64,000 nt of DNA from assembly GCA_934512135.1 (NCBI GenBank), contig CAKSWT010000011.1:1-64000 (forward strand), read 5' to 3'. Shown here in pieces: positions 31,256 to 40,680 of this stretch. This DNA is from an uncultured Oscillospiraceae bacterium (GTDB lineage Bacteria > Bacillota > Clostridia > Oscillospirales > Oscillospiraceae). Below the pieces are notes generated by a model that worked only from the letters and a program-made list of their open reading frames with translations, was not told the origin of the DNA and did not search any database. Position numbers and translations under genes: made by a program. The stretch's first letter is position 1. Each line of letters opens with the position of its first letter.

Positions 31256-32269
31256 CTAAACCAGATGCAGCAGATGCTGTACCACCAGAGATACCACAGC
31301 CACAACAAACCAGCAGCAAAGCCCCAGGACAATAGGACGCGCGCCGTTCTTCACCAGACTTTTCAGATTGGTGTTTAATCCGATGCCTGCCATGGCAACC
31401 ACAATGCCAAATTTACCCAAACCGTTAAGCCAGCCGGAGGCAGCTGGGGAAATCCATCCTGTGGAGTTTACAATGGCGGTCAGCAGAAATCCCAGAACAA
31501 ACCAGGGAAAAATCTTCACAATGGAATAGTTGGCGGCGGCTGCGGTTCCCTGCCGTTTCCGCTTCCAGGTGCGATACAGGGTCAAGGCCAGCGTAATGGG
31601 AATAATCATCAGGGTCCGGGTGAGCTTCACGACGGTAGCCAGCTCGCCTGCCGCATCGCTGAAGGCAAATCCGGCCGCCACTACGGATGATGTGTCATTG
31701 ATGGCGGTTCCGGCCCAAATGCCAAAGCCTGTATCCGTCATATGGAGTATCCGTCCCAAAGCCGGGAAAATAAACACCGCCAGAATGTTGAACAGAAAAA
31801 TGGTAGAGATCGAATAGGCGACCTCACGGTCGTCTGCGTCAATCACAGGGGCGGTCGCTGCAATGGCACTGCCGCCACAGATGGAGGTGCCCACACCAAT
31901 TAGTGTTGCCGTATTGCCAGGAACCTTCAGAACCCGTCCCATCAGGAAGGCCGTCAAAAGGGATGCAGCAATGGTACAGAGCATCACAGCCAGAGACTGC
32001 CCCCCGGCGGCCAACACGGTACGGATATTCATGCCAAAGCCGATAAAAATAATGGAGTACTGCAAAATCTTTTTACTGCAAAATGCGATGCCCACATCCA
32101 TGCCGGATGGCCGTTTCCAAAGGGCCAGAATCATTCCCAACAAAATTGCAAATACAGGACCGCCAACCAACTTTCCCACCGCCGGAATATAGTTGGCCAT
32201 GGCCCAGGCTGCTGCACCAACCAAAAGGCAAATCAGGCAGCCGGGCAGAAGATTGTTTTTCTGTTTCAT
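31256..32269 (-). CDS. YeiH/UPF0324 family transporter (putative sulfate exporter family)
   Basis: The protein has about 337 residues from ATG 32269 (AAGGATGTGTATTT upstream), with ten hydrophobic segments. Family motifs are GGPVFAILLGMILA, KKILQYSIIFIGFGMN, GVGTSICGGSAIAATAPVI and the end GIGLNTNLKSL-x-KNGARPI. The family is annotated as putative sulfate exporters, though biochemistry is thin. The gene follows a DASS transporter by 143 bp that include a terminator-like hairpin, so the two may be partly coupled. Together they could exchange a sulfur-containing or carboxylate anion. The start at 32500 of the longer frame lies inside the upstream gene and is rejected. Confidence 0.85.
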   Translation of the reverse strand: MKQKNNLLPGCLICLLVGAAAWAMANYIPAVGKLVGGPVFAILLGMILALWKRPSGMDVGIAFCSKKILQYSIIFIGFGMNIRTVLAAGGQSLAVMLCTIAASLLTAFLMGRVLKVPGNTATLIGVGTSICGGSAIAATAPVIDADDREVAYSISTIFLFNILAVFIFPALGRILHMTDTGFGIWAGTAINDTSSVVAAGFAFSDAAGELATVVKLTRTLMIIPITLALTLYRTWKRKRQGTAAAANYSIVKIFPWFVLGFLLTAIVNSTGWISPAASGWLNGLGKFGIVVAMAGIGLNTNLKSLVKNGARPIVLGLCCWFVVAVVSLVVQHLLHLV

Positions 32270-32295
32270 AAATACACATCCTTGTGATTGATCCT

Positions 32296-32335
32296 TTAAA
32301 AGCGGCGCCTGCACCGAACTGTGTGCAGACGCCGC
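32296..32335 (-). terminator. Terminator or attenuator after the DASS transporter
   Basis: GCGGCG-C-CTGCAC (32302-32314) pairs with GTGCAG-A-CGCCGC (32322-32334), followed on the minus strand by TTTTAAA. It precedes the YeiH-type gene and could allow partial read-through. Confidence 0.75.
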
Positions 32336-32412
32336 ACCATATGGTGTTGATGCCATTCCCCACCGAGAGAAGCGCGGCATTTGTCGCCACGTGCATATGG
32401 CAGAGAGCCGTA

Positions 32413-33816
32413 TCAGGCGATCTTCACCACAAACATCCACCAGGGAATTACAATTGCCAGCGTAAAGATGATCGAAACCAGCATTTTTGCCGCGCCGCAC
32501 TTGGCAAAATCCTTCAGCGTCACATAGCCCATGCTGTAGAAAATTAGGTAAGTGCCGATCTCGTAGGGCAGAATCAGCTGATCCAGGCCAAGATAGAACG
32601 CATATGTGGTTGCCAGCGGCGTAACCCCCAGCCCAAGCGCAATGCCCGAGAGCAGCGGCGCAATGGAGGACATGGCCGCCATCGGCGTCAGAAGGAAATT
32701 CACCATGATGCCGAAGATAAATACAACGGCAAGGAAGCCATAGGTCCCGGTTCCGCTCATCAGGGGCAGGGCCTTGTTGACGATGTACTGTCCTGCGCCG
32801 GTGACATTGGCCACCACGCCAATGGACAAGCAGGCAACAATAAAGAAAATGACGTTGAAATTGATCTTACGGAAATGCTCTGGCTTGCCGACCTTGATGC
32901 CAGGCAGATAGCAGATAACGGGAGCCAGCAGGAAGCCATAGAGCATGTCAAAGCCATACTTTCCGATCCAGCGATTCAGCAACAGGTATACCAGCAGCGC
33001 AACCAGGATAACCAGAACCTTTTTATCATTCCGGTCCATTTTGCCCAGATCCTTAAGCTGCTGCCGGAAATAGGCCTTACCGTTGATGGGCTGCTCAGGC
33101 TTCATCATCTTCGTAATAATAAATGCCATCAGGAAGGGCATCAGCAGCAGGGGAAGATCCTGCAGGAAATAGTCAATGAAGTTGGTATTCAGTGCTTCCG
33201 CAGCTACCCCCTCGACGCTCTTGGACATATCCAAGAACATCTGAATCCCGGAGGGCGAATAGACGAAGCTGGATGCTGTATGGAATCCAAAGCAGGCTGC
33301 CATCAAAATGCCGCCGGAGGCCTTGCCCACGGGCAGCTCCAGGGATTTGATAATAGAAAGGGTAATGGCTGCCACAGCCAGGCTGGTCCAAGTGCCGGGA
33401 ATAATAATAATGGCCAGAATCGATGTAATGGTAATACCAAACACAATGCCGGTATAGGTTCCGCCGGTTAGAATAATGCAGTGATATGCAATTCGCTTAA
33501 GAATTGTGGTATCCTCCAGAATCGCCACCAAAAGCAGTGTTGCCAGAATATACCACGGAATAGAGTTTGTCCATGCAGAAAAGACACGGTCCATGGGCGC
33601 AATGCCGGTGACGATATATAGGGTCATCATTAAAATACCGGCTACTGCATTTTCCATTTCATCAAAACAGAACATTGCAATGCCCATCAGCGTAATGGCG
33701 AAGAACATCCGAATGTCTCCGGTAAAGGACTCGCTGGTAGGGATCAGCAGAATCAATATGGGAAGTCCTAGGGTCACGATCCAGCTGATTAGACTTTTTT
33801 TACTCGCCTTGGTCAT
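32413..33816 (-). CDS. DASS/SLC13-type anion:sodium symporter
   Basis: The protein has about 467 residues from ATG 33816 (AGGAGGAGAAATC upstream; the longer frame to 33918 lacks such a site). It has around 12 hydrophobic segments, ITSILAIIIIPGTWTSLAV in the first half and FLLTPMAAMSSIAPLLSGIA in the second, matching the paired hairpin-tip substrate sites of the divalent-anion/sodium symporter family. Substrates in this family are dicarboxylates, sulfate or sulfonates. It is divergent from flavoreductase 3, whose substrate it might bring in (for example an unsaturated dicarboxylate). The substrate cannot be read from the sequence. Confidence 0.83.
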   Translation of the reverse strand: MTKASKKSLISWIVTLGLPILILLIPTSESFTGDIRMFFAITLMGIAMFCFDEMENAVAGILMMTLYIVTGIAPMDRVFSAWTNSIPWYILATLLLVAILEDTTILKRIAYHCIILTGGTYTGIVFGITITSILAIIIIPGTWTSLAVAAITLSIIKSLELPVGKASGGILMAACFGFHTASSFVYSPSGIQMFLDMSKSVEGVAAEALNTNFIDYFLQDLPLLLMPFLMAFIITKMMKPEQPINGKAYFRQQLKDLGKMDRNDKKVLVILVALLVYLLLNRWIGKYGFDMLYGFLLAPVICYLPGIKVGKPEHFRKINFNVIFFIVACLSIGVVANVTGAGQYIVNKALPLMSGTGTYGFLAVVFIFGIMVNFLLTPMAAMSSIAPLLSGIALGLGVTPLATTYAFYLGLDQLILPYEIGTYLIFYSMGYVTLKDFAKCGAAKMLVSIIFTLAIVIPWWMFVVKIA

Positions 33817-34168
33817 GATTTCTCCTCCTGTCTGTCGTTTTCTTCCCGGGGCTCCACACACGTTTGATCTTACCCGGCGACCACCAAAAAGGGAAATATG
33901 ATTTTTCGATGAAGTCAATCGAAGGTTTTTATCACGGCATACGCTCTACAAATTGCACAACGCAAAAAGACACTGCATTTTCAAGGTTTTTTCCCCGGAG
34001 TATTAAAAATCTTCCATATATTTTGATTTCTTTTGGCATCATAAGATTTTACGATCAACGCAATTGAAACGATGTATTTCCTATTTTGCGGAAAATTCTC
34101 TATACTAGTGGAGGAAAGCTTCTGCAGGCGGCTCCACACAAAGACACCTGTGAAGGAGAAAACCATTT
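33817..34168. other. Divergent promoter region, DASS transporter / flavoreductase 3
   Basis: 352 AT-rich bp. A TATACT at 34101-34106 is a likely -10 for the rightward gene, but no good -35 at the right distance was seen. An AAATTGCACAA at about 33949-33959 recalls the TGCAATT element near two binding-protein genes. No gene or stable hairpin was seen. Confidence 0.55.
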
Positions 34169-36127
34169 ATGAATTCCTATTACCCTCATATTTTTGAGCC
34201 AATTACCATTGGCGGCGTGACGTTTAAAAACAGAATCTTCACCGCCCCGTCCATGGGGCATATGATTCAAAACAATGCCCCCACCTATCCGGAACCGGCC
34301 ATGATCGCCAACTATTTGGAAAAGGCAAAGGGCGGGGCTGCGCAGATCGAGTGCGGCGGCCAGCAGGTCAATCAACCCGGTCGAAATCCGATTCATTCCA
34401 ACTTTGACATTGAAGATCCTACCGGCTGGCGGAACTTCATCCACTTTACCAATGCCATTCATTTCTATGATGCGAAGGCATCCTACGAGCTGATTCACTT
34501 TGGCTCTGAGGGGGAATACACCGAGGAAGCCAAAAAGGAAATCATCTATGGATGTTCCGATTTTGTACGAAATGATGGCCTGCACTTCCATCAAATGCCC
34601 TATGAGGAAATGGATAAGCTGGCGGATCGCTATGCGGCTCTGGCCGAATGCGTCCGATTCTGCGGATTTGACACGCTGCTGATTCACGGCGGGCACGGTA
34701 CGCTGCTGCAGGAATTTGTTTCGCCACGCTCCAACCACCGCACAGATGAATACGGCGGCTCCATGGAAAACCGTGCCCGGTTCCCCCTGATGGTGCTGGA
34801 TCGGATTCGTCAGCGTGTGGGCCACGATCTTCTGATCGAGTATCGTATTTCCGGCTCGGAATGTGTTCCCGGCGGCTTCGAGATTGATGACTGCATCGAG
34901 TTTCTGAAGCTCATTCAGGACCGCATTGACATTGCCCATATTTCCGCAGGCGTTGTCCGGGAACCCCGACTGCGTGCCATTACCCATCCCACGGGATTCC
35001 TCCCCGAGGCTGCCAATGCATATCTGGCCAAGGCGGTTAAGGCATGCCCGGACATTCACATTCCTGTGCTTACAGTCGGCGCATTCCAGCAGCCAGAGGC
35101 CATTGAGCGCGTCCTTGCCAACGGGGAGGCGGACATTGTGGCAATGGCCCGCGGCACCATTGCGGACCCCTACACAGTGGAGAAAATCCGGGCGGGACGG
35201 CCCCAGGATATCGTCCCCTGCATCAAGTGCTTCCACTGCCTTGACGACTTCAAAAAGACCCACTATTACTCCTGCGCCGTCAATCCCATTGCCGGACGGG
35301 AAACGCAGCTGGACATGCTGATTCCAAAGGAATACACCAAAAAGAACGTGGCCATCATCGGCGGTGGTCCCGGCGGAATGAAAACTGCGCTTTTGGCCTC
35401 CCAGCGCGGCCATAGGGTCTCCCTGTTTGAAAAGCAGCCTGTGCTGGGCGGGCAGCTCAATGACGCCGACTTTATGTCCTTTAAGTATGACCTGAAGGCC
35501 TATAAAAACTATCTGATCTCTCATGTGGAGCAGGACCCCAATATCACGGTACATCTGAGCTATGAGGCAACGCCGGAGAATATTCAGGCGCAGCACTTTG
35601 ACAGCGTCATCTGTGCCATTGGTGCCGTTCCGCTGATTCCCAGAATTCCCGGTGTGGAGGGTGCCAATGTAATCTGGGCAGGCGACAGCTTCTTTGCCCC
35701 TGAGCGTATTGGAGATCGTCTTGTTATCATTGGCGGCGGCCAGGTGGGCTGTGAAACCGGTGTACATTACGGCATGAACGGGAAGCAGGTCACGATTTTG
35801 GAGATGCAGCCCAAGCTGGCTCCGGATGCCATGAGAACCTATCAGGAGGAGCTGGAGGGACAAGTTCACGACCACTGCACAGCGATTTTGTGCGCCAAGG
35901 TCACCCAGATTGAACAAGACGGTGTCACCTATGAGGACAGCACCGGACAGGCCCACAAGGTTTCTGCTGACACGGTGATTCTTGCGGTGGGCATGCGCCC
36001 ACTGGCTGTACAGGCGGAAGCCTTCCGCTCCTGTGCCGAAAACTTCCGAAAGCTAGGCGACTGTGTGAAGGTTGGCAATGTCAAAACCGTGACCAGAGCT
36101 GCCTACGACGCAGCAATGACCATTTAA
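34169..36127 (+). CDS. FMN/4Fe-4S/FAD old-yellow-enzyme reductase 3
   Basis: This 652-residue protein is built like flavoreductase 1 and clearly its paralogue: FEPITIGGVTFKNRIFTAPS start, LIHGGHGTLLQEFVSPRSN, RTDEYGGSMENRARFPLM and IEYRISGSE in the FMN barrel. The cluster Cys are CIKCFHC then C after 11 residues. The second half has VAIIGGGPGGMKTALLA and LVIIGGGQVGCETGVHY. It should reduce an activated C=C bond with NAD(P)H as an electron sink. It is divergent from the DASS transporter and convergent with a LysR gene. Start ATG 34169 follows GAAGGAG. Confidence 0.9.
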   Translation: MNSYYPHIFEPITIGGVTFKNRIFTAPSMGHMIQNNAPTYPEPAMIANYLEKAKGGAAQIECGGQQVNQPGRNPIHSNFDIEDPTGWRNFIHFTNAIHFYDAKASYELIHFGSEGEYTEEAKKEIIYGCSDFVRNDGLHFHQMPYEEMDKLADRYAALAECVRFCGFDTLLIHGGHGTLLQEFVSPRSNHRTDEYGGSMENRARFPLMVLDRIRQRVGHDLLIEYRISGSECVPGGFEIDDCIEFLKLIQDRIDIAHISAGVVREPRLRAITHPTGFLPEAANAYLAKAVKACPDIHIPVLTVGAFQQPEAIERVLANGEADIVAMARGTIADPYTVEKIRAGRPQDIVPCIKCFHCLDDFKKTHYYSCAVNPIAGRETQLDMLIPKEYTKKNVAIIGGGPGGMKTALLASQRGHRVSLFEKQPVLGGQLNDADFMSFKYDLKAYKNYLISHVEQDPNITVHLSYEATPENIQAQHFDSVICAIGAVPLIPRIPGVEGANVIWAGDSFFAPERIGDRLVIIGGGQVGCETGVHYGMNGKQVTILEMQPKLAPDAMRTYQEELEGQVHDHCTAILCAKVTQIEQDGVTYEDSTGQAHKVSADTVILAVGMRPLAVQAEAFRSCAENFRKLGDCVKVGNVKTVTRAAYDAAMTI

Positions 36128-36157
36128 ACGGATTGATCAGAGATTCCCCCCATCTAA

Positions 36158-36203
36158 ATAAACCACACAGCCACCGGCTTCGCCGGTGGCTGTGTGGTTT
36201 CTC
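36158..36203. terminator. Strong bidirectional terminator after flavoreductase 3
   Basis: An 18-bp perfect stem (AACCACACAGCCACCGGC with its complement) has a TTC loop, with A-rich left and T-rich right flanks. It lies between convergent genes. Confidence 0.92.
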
Positions 36204-36252
36204 TTAAAATGGACGTTTCCCAAGAATCGAAGGGCTATGGTTCCTTAGGAAG

Positions 36253-37137
36253 CTATGTATGCATCACCGTCGGGAGCTGCTCTAAAAGCCGTGCTACCAT
36301 GGGATTACTGGTCCCGCGGTTCCATACCAGCTCATGAGAGATCACTGCAGCCTCATCCGGAATAGGAATGGCCTTCAGTCCGGGATAGCGGTGCTGCCGA
36401 TAATAGACCTCCGAAAGCAGCATGATGCCCTTTCCCATCTGGGCATAGACAAACCCGGCACACATGGAGTCCACTCGGTGAATTTTGGGCTCCAGCTTCA
36501 TGTTTTCCAGCGTTTTTAGCACACGGGAATTCCCCCGGGGCTTTTCGTCTACCAGCAACAGGTCCAAACGGTCTACGGCCTCCTGACAGGTTTCAATGCC
36601 GCTGTCCTCCCGTACCACCATGACCACTCGCGTCTCATAGACCTTTCGAGAGGTCAAATCCGGCGGCAAATGCTCCCGGTGGCGCAAAATCAGAAAGGCT
36701 GCATCCAAGTCACCGTAAATCACCTGGTCTGCACATTCTGTGAAGGGGGCGCGGATCAAGGTCAGCTCCACACCGGGATTCTGAAGTCCAAAGTGCGCCA
36801 GCGCTTCGGTGACGCCGATGCATTCGTAGTGATCCTCGGTATTGTCAAAGCCAATCCGCAGAATTCCATTTTTCCGACTCTGACTTTTCCGGATGACATC
36901 AGGCAGCAGGGCCGCCTGCTCCAGCATCTCCTGTGCGGGAAGCATCAGCGCCTCCCCCTCCGGCGTCAGCGAGACCTTCCGGCGATCTCGCACAAACAGT
37001 TCTGCGCCCAACTCCCGTTCCAGCTCCGCAATCTGATAGCTCAGCGCGGGCTGTGAGATATACAGGCTCTCGGCGGCCCGGCTGAAATTTAACTGCTCCG
37101 CTACTTTCAGGAAGTACTCCAGCTGCTTGAGTTCCAT
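36253..37137 (-). CDS. LysR-family transcriptional regulator
   Basis: This 294-residue protein has the LysR HTH at 1-60 (MELKQLEYFLKVAEQLNF, then SQPALSYQIAELE) and a periplasmic-binding-like effector domain. It stands between flavoreductase 3 (convergent) and binding-lipoprotein paralogue B (same strand, downstream operon end at 37253). Either neighbour may be its target. Ligand unknown. Start ATG 37137 follows AAAAGAGGCGACGAA. Confidence 0.9.
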   Translation of the reverse strand: MELKQLEYFLKVAEQLNFSRAAESLYISQPALSYQIAELERELGAELFVRDRRKVSLTPEGEALMLPAQEMLEQAALLPDVIRKSQSRKNGILRIGFDNTEDHYECIGVTEALAHFGLQNPGVELTLIRAPFTECADQVIYGDLDAAFLILRHREHLPPDLTSRKVYETRVVMVVREDSGIETCQEAVDRLDLLLVDEKPRGNSRVLKTLENMKLEPKIHRVDSMCAGFVYAQMGKGIMLLSEVYYRQHRYPGLKAIPIPDEAAVISHELVWNRGTSNPMVARLLEQLPTVMHT

Positions 37138-37252
37138 TTCGTCGCCTCTTTTCCCCTTGATTCCTATATAATTATTATAAGGAACAAGCCGCTGTTGCGC
37201 AAGGGGAAGTTTCCGGGACTCTAGGCCGGTAATGGCTTAGTGCGCATTTCGA

Positions 37253-38938
37253 TCAATCCAGATAGCGGTCCAGGGCGGCCTGCTTGCATTCGATGCAGGC
37301 GTCGATGCCCATGGCTTCTACATCCGCCACATAGTCGTCGAACTCATCCAGGGAACGGTCCCCGATGACAAAACGGACGATTTCGGCCAGAAGATAGGTG
37401 TTGATGTCAGAATAGGCCCGGCTGAAGGTTTCCTGTTCCTGGGTGTTCATGATGGCGTTGGCAGAATAGCCATACTCGTTGTCACCCATTTTCCAGATAT
37501 CCAGAGAGGCCATCTGGGCATCGGAATAAGTGGACCACATCCGCTCCGGCTCATTGTAGCCCAGGAATACCGTGGCATACATGGCAAGGCCGAAGTTGAT
37601 ATTCTCTGCACCGGTGATCAATTCGGTAAGCTGAGGCTCGCCGTCCACATATTCAAAGCCTTCCCCTTCCACGCCGTAGTTCAGCAAGAGCCGGCCTTCG
37701 TCTGTGTAGCGATAGTCCAGCCACAGGGCGGCAATTTCCGGGTAGGCGCAGGTGGAAGCAATCACCTCGCCGCCGCTGGTGGCCATTTCCGTTGCAACAC
37801 GGATCTTATTTACATCTCCGCGGTTCTGCACCGCATCCTGAACAGGCCAGATTTCAAAGGTGCTGGAGGAATCAAACATGCTGTCAAACTCGTGCATTCT
37901 AGCCAGCTCGCAGACCCAAAGTCCCATGTTGTCGGTGGTGATTTGGTCAGAGGGCGCCGTCATGGGATCGGCAACGCTGTAAAAGTCCTTGTAAATCAGG
38001 CCCTCGGAATACCACTGGTTCATCATGGTCAGATAGTCCTTGAATTCCGGCTGGATGGGGCCAAATTTGACTTCTCCATCCACCTGATAGAAGGGAGCGT
38101 CCATCATGGACACATAGCCGTTGATCCCAAAGCCGGAGCAGAAGTAGTTTCCGGTTAATACGCCGCTGGAGCCCATATGCATGGCCGCATTGGCGCCCAG
38201 CTGGTTCTTAAAGGTAGTGAGCACCTTGTGGTAATCGTCATAGGTCTCCGGCATGTCAAGCCCTAACTGGTCCAGCCAATCCTTCCGGATCACCAGGCCG
38301 AAGTTGACTGCAACGTTTTCGTCATACATGCTGTTTACCGAAAGGATCCGTCCCTCGTCGTTGACAGCAGTGTGCATATACTCGTCGTTGCTTTTCAAAA
38401 TTGCATGATAGTTCCGGAGATAAGTGTCCATATATTCCGTCAGGTCGATGCAAATATCCTGTTCAAATGCCTGGTCGGGAGACAGGTTGGAGCTGGCGGG
38501 GAATATGTCCACATAGTCTCCGGAGGCAATCATCAGGTCAAAATCCTGTCCCTGGTTAAAGGGGGAGGATTCCCGATAGTCCACGTGGATGCCGGTTCGT
38601 TCTTCCAGCGCCTTGTAGACGGAGGCATCTCCGGGGGCGCAGACCGCAGAGAGGTCAGGATTCCAGGAAATCCAATAGGAAATGGAGATGCTGTCGTCGT
38701 GGATGGGAAGGGTGTATTCCAGTTCCGGCTCGGGCACCGTCTCTTCCGTGGACATCACGGTACTTTCAGGCTCCTGATTTTCTTCCGGCTTCGGCGCCTC
38801 GGAAGGCGCAGACGTCTCTGCGATGGTCTCAGCCGGTGCAGAGGATGCGTCGCTGACCGCCGTGCCGCCGCAGGCGGTCAATGAAAATAGCATACTCCAT
38901 GCCAGAAGCAGCGCAATACAAGATCTTCGTTTTTTCAT
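37253..38938 (-). CDS. Extracellular solute-binding lipoprotein, no local permease (paralogue B)
   Basis: This 561-residue protein has a lipoprotein signal ending in LFSLTAC, Cys22, then a Ser/Glu/Pro-rich linker. Core features are GLVIRKDWLDQLGLDMPETY, ALWLDYRYTDEGRLLLNYGVEG (as two parts) and the C-terminal pattern IVRFVIGDRSLDEFDDYV shared with paralogues A and C. Its gene follows the MaoC-like gene by 51 bp on the same strand, making a hydratase/binding-protein pair. No permease or ATPase is nearby. Start ATG 38938 follows AAAGGGG. Confidence 0.87.
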   Translation of the reverse strand: MKKRRSCIALLLAWSMLFSLTACGGTAVSDASSAPAETIAETSAPSEAPKPEENQEPESTVMSTEETVPEPELEYTLPIHDDSISISYWISWNPDLSAVCAPGDASVYKALEERTGIHVDYRESSPFNQGQDFDLMIASGDYVDIFPASSNLSPDQAFEQDICIDLTEYMDTYLRNYHAILKSNDEYMHTAVNDEGRILSVNSMYDENVAVNFGLVIRKDWLDQLGLDMPETYDDYHKVLTTFKNQLGANAAMHMGSSGVLTGNYFCSGFGINGYVSMMDAPFYQVDGEVKFGPIQPEFKDYLTMMNQWYSEGLIYKDFYSVADPMTAPSDQITTDNMGLWVCELARMHEFDSMFDSSSTFEIWPVQDAVQNRGDVNKIRVATEMATSGGEVIASTCAYPEIAALWLDYRYTDEGRLLLNYGVEGEGFEYVDGEPQLTELITGAENINFGLAMYATVFLGYNEPERMWSTYSDAQMASLDIWKMGDNEYGYSANAIMNTQEQETFSRAYSDINTYLLAEIVRFVIGDRSLDEFDDYVADVEAMGIDACIECKQAALDRYLD

Positions 38939-38989
38939 GCTTATTTCCCCTTTCTATATGGTATGAACACCTTCACCACACAAGTGGTA

Positions 38990-40279
38990 TTACGATTTCG
39001 TGGGCAGGCAGGCTGTGATGGGGCAAATCTGTAGAATATTCCCCTCCAGATCCTCTCCCCAGGCGCATATATCGATCACATGCCGCCCATGCTCGTCTAC
39101 CCGCTTTCCGTAAATATAAGCCTTGCCAATGACTGTGTCCCCTTCCCCACCGTGGCGGTTCAAGGGCCGGTTTTCATAGCCCGGCACAACCCGAGTGAGC
39201 AGATCGTAATCCTTGGGCACAAAGCCGCTGCGAAGCTCTTTGAAGAAGGGATAGAACCGCCAGCAGTATCGGGTCACATAGCCCTGATCGCCGATGTAGT
39301 TGGTGACCGTGCGGAGAACATGATGTCCCGCCGTGTCGTTGTAGAAGGCCATACGTCCGCCGGGAATGTTCCGGGAGCCCAGGTGGAGCGCTGTTTCAAA
39401 GAGATAATTCCCGTTGCCGTCCCGGAAGCAGGTCTTCCGTTTTTCCTTGTCCCGAAGGAACTTTCGGGAAAGGGTATTCTGGTTGCCGTACCAGGCAATC
39501 ATGTCCATATAGGTGATGGGTCCGGAGCAGGTTTCCGGCATAAACACGCCAATTTCCGCGTCCTCCCAGTAGAGCGTGTCTGCGCCCCGGATGGTTTCCT
39601 TGTCCCAGATGGAGACGATTCGATCCCAGTCCTCATCGGTGGTATAGTGCGCAGGAGGAAAATAGGCAGACCACTCTCCCATGTTTTCCGAGAAATCCAC
39701 CGGAGGACCTCCATCGGCCCGTTTTTTATAGCAGTCGCGGGTGTTTCCGGTGGCCTTTACTACAATGTTTCCGGCTGCATCCTCCATACTGCCGGTGCCA
39801 CCCAGATACCACATCCGGAGATCGCTGCCAGGCTCGGTCAGATCAACCATCTCGTTGGTCTCCCCGGCGTCCTTCAGCAGATCGCCGGAGACGATGGGCC
39901 GGGCCAGCTCAATGTCCGTGCCATCGTTGGTGTAGTAAAATGCGTCGGCAATATCCTTGGGAAATCCCAACATCGCGCCGCCGCCGCGGCCCACAAACCC
40001 CGGCAAGGCCGGGAGTCCCTGGTAGCCTGCCTTTTTTGCATATTCCACATCGTTGAACAGGGGATTGTAGGGATCCCATCTGTGGTTATATGCCTGGATC
40101 TCCTCCACCGAATAGGGCTTTGCTTCCGGCGGCCCGAAGAAGGGCATATCCTCCATCCCCGGAGGTCCCATCATGGGCATGTCTCCCATCTCTCCGGCGG
40201 CCATTTTCTGCCGCTGCTGGACAAAGGGCAGCTCCCAACTGTCATATTTCCCTGGCTGGAAGGTTTTCCATTGGATCAT
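38990..40279 (-). CDS. MaoC-like double-hotdog dehydratase-family protein
   Basis: The protein has 429 residues. Residues about 80-210 form one MaoC-N-like hotdog (YQGLPALPGFVGRGGG and IELARPIVSGDLLKDAG), and about 225-420 the second (GADTLYWEDAEIGVFMPE, GPITYMDMIAWYGNQN, then NRHGGEGDTVIGKAYIYGKR). Proteins of this layout act as enoyl-CoA or other acyl hydratase/dehydratases. The N-terminal 45 residues include a Met/Pro/Gly-rich stretch of unclear use. Hydration or dehydration of a C=C bond would fit the flavoenzymes around it. It is divergent from an AraC regulator and followed by binding-lipoprotein paralogue B. Exact substrate is not known. AAAGGAGGAGCTGTAA precedes ATG 40279. Confidence 0.75.
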   Translation of the reverse strand: MIQWKTFQPGKYDSWELPFVQQRQKMAAGEMGDMPMMGPPGMEDMPFFGPPEAKPYSVEEIQAYNHRWDPYNPLFNDVEYAKKAGYQGLPALPGFVGRGGGAMLGFPKDIADAFYYTNDGTDIELARPIVSGDLLKDAGETNEMVDLTEPGSDLRMWYLGGTGSMEDAAGNIVVKATGNTRDCYKKRADGGPPVDFSENMGEWSAYFPPAHYTTDEDWDRIVSIWDKETIRGADTLYWEDAEIGVFMPETCSGPITYMDMIAWYGNQNTLSRKFLRDKEKRKTCFRDGNGNYLFETALHLGSRNIPGGRMAFYNDTAGHHVLRTVTNYIGDQGYVTRYCWRFYPFFKELRSGFVPKDYDLLTRVVPGYENRPLNRHGGEGDTVIGKAYIYGKRVDEHGRHVIDICAWGEDLEGNILQICPITACLPTKS

Positions 40280-40378
40280 TTACAGCTCCTCCTTTTACGA
40301 AACGGCATAACCAAGGGTAAGGGCCACCCGTTTCTTTCGATATAATACGATTATATCGACTTGCATCCTTAGTGATAA

Positions 40379-40392
40379 GAGACAATTTTTGC
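40379..40392 (+). promoter_or_regulatory. Candidate operator, motif copy A
   Basis: GAGACAATTTTTGC, one base different from copy C at 43732. Confidence 0.45.
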
Positions 40393-40460
40393 AATAAAGG
40401 CCCATATCGTTTTGGGATTTTGCACAAGGGACACATGTCCCCTTGGAAACACCTTCCTGC

Positions 40461-40474
40461 GCAAGAATTGTCCC
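40461..40474 (-). promoter_or_regulatory. Candidate operator, motif copy B
   Basis: On the minus strand GGGACAATTCTTGC, one base different from copy C; inverted with respect to copy A, about 82 bp away. Confidence 0.45.
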
Positions 40475-40680
40475 ATAGGGTCCATGGGGCAGCCGAATTG
40501 GCCCAAATTCTCGCCTGCCCGGTTTCTCTGGGACCATCCATTGGGAAAATTCCCCTCTCCTCAGTGGAGGATTCCCTGGGTTTGATTTTTCCGGGCTTTT
40601 TTCTTGACATTCTCCCAGGATGTCTGTAAGCTAAAAAGGAAGGAATCCAAGGTCCCATACCCACGAGAAGGAGGGTAAGT

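Larger units (their letters stand above)
40280..40680. promoter_or_regulatory. Divergent control region, MaoC-like gene / AraC regulator
   Basis: 401 bp. It holds two copies of a 14-bp motif GRGACAATTYTTGC in inverted orientation (40379-40392 on plus, 40461-40474 on minus). A dyad GGGACA-CA-TGTCCC lies between them (40428-40441). A TATAAT at 40340-40345 suits a promoter in either direction. These are candidate AraC-type operators. Confidence 0.55.

Noticed and set aside
34100..35956. 618-residue minus-strand frame over reductase 3
   Set aside because: It is the shadow of a gene with full FMN, Fe-S and FAD motifs on the plus strand.
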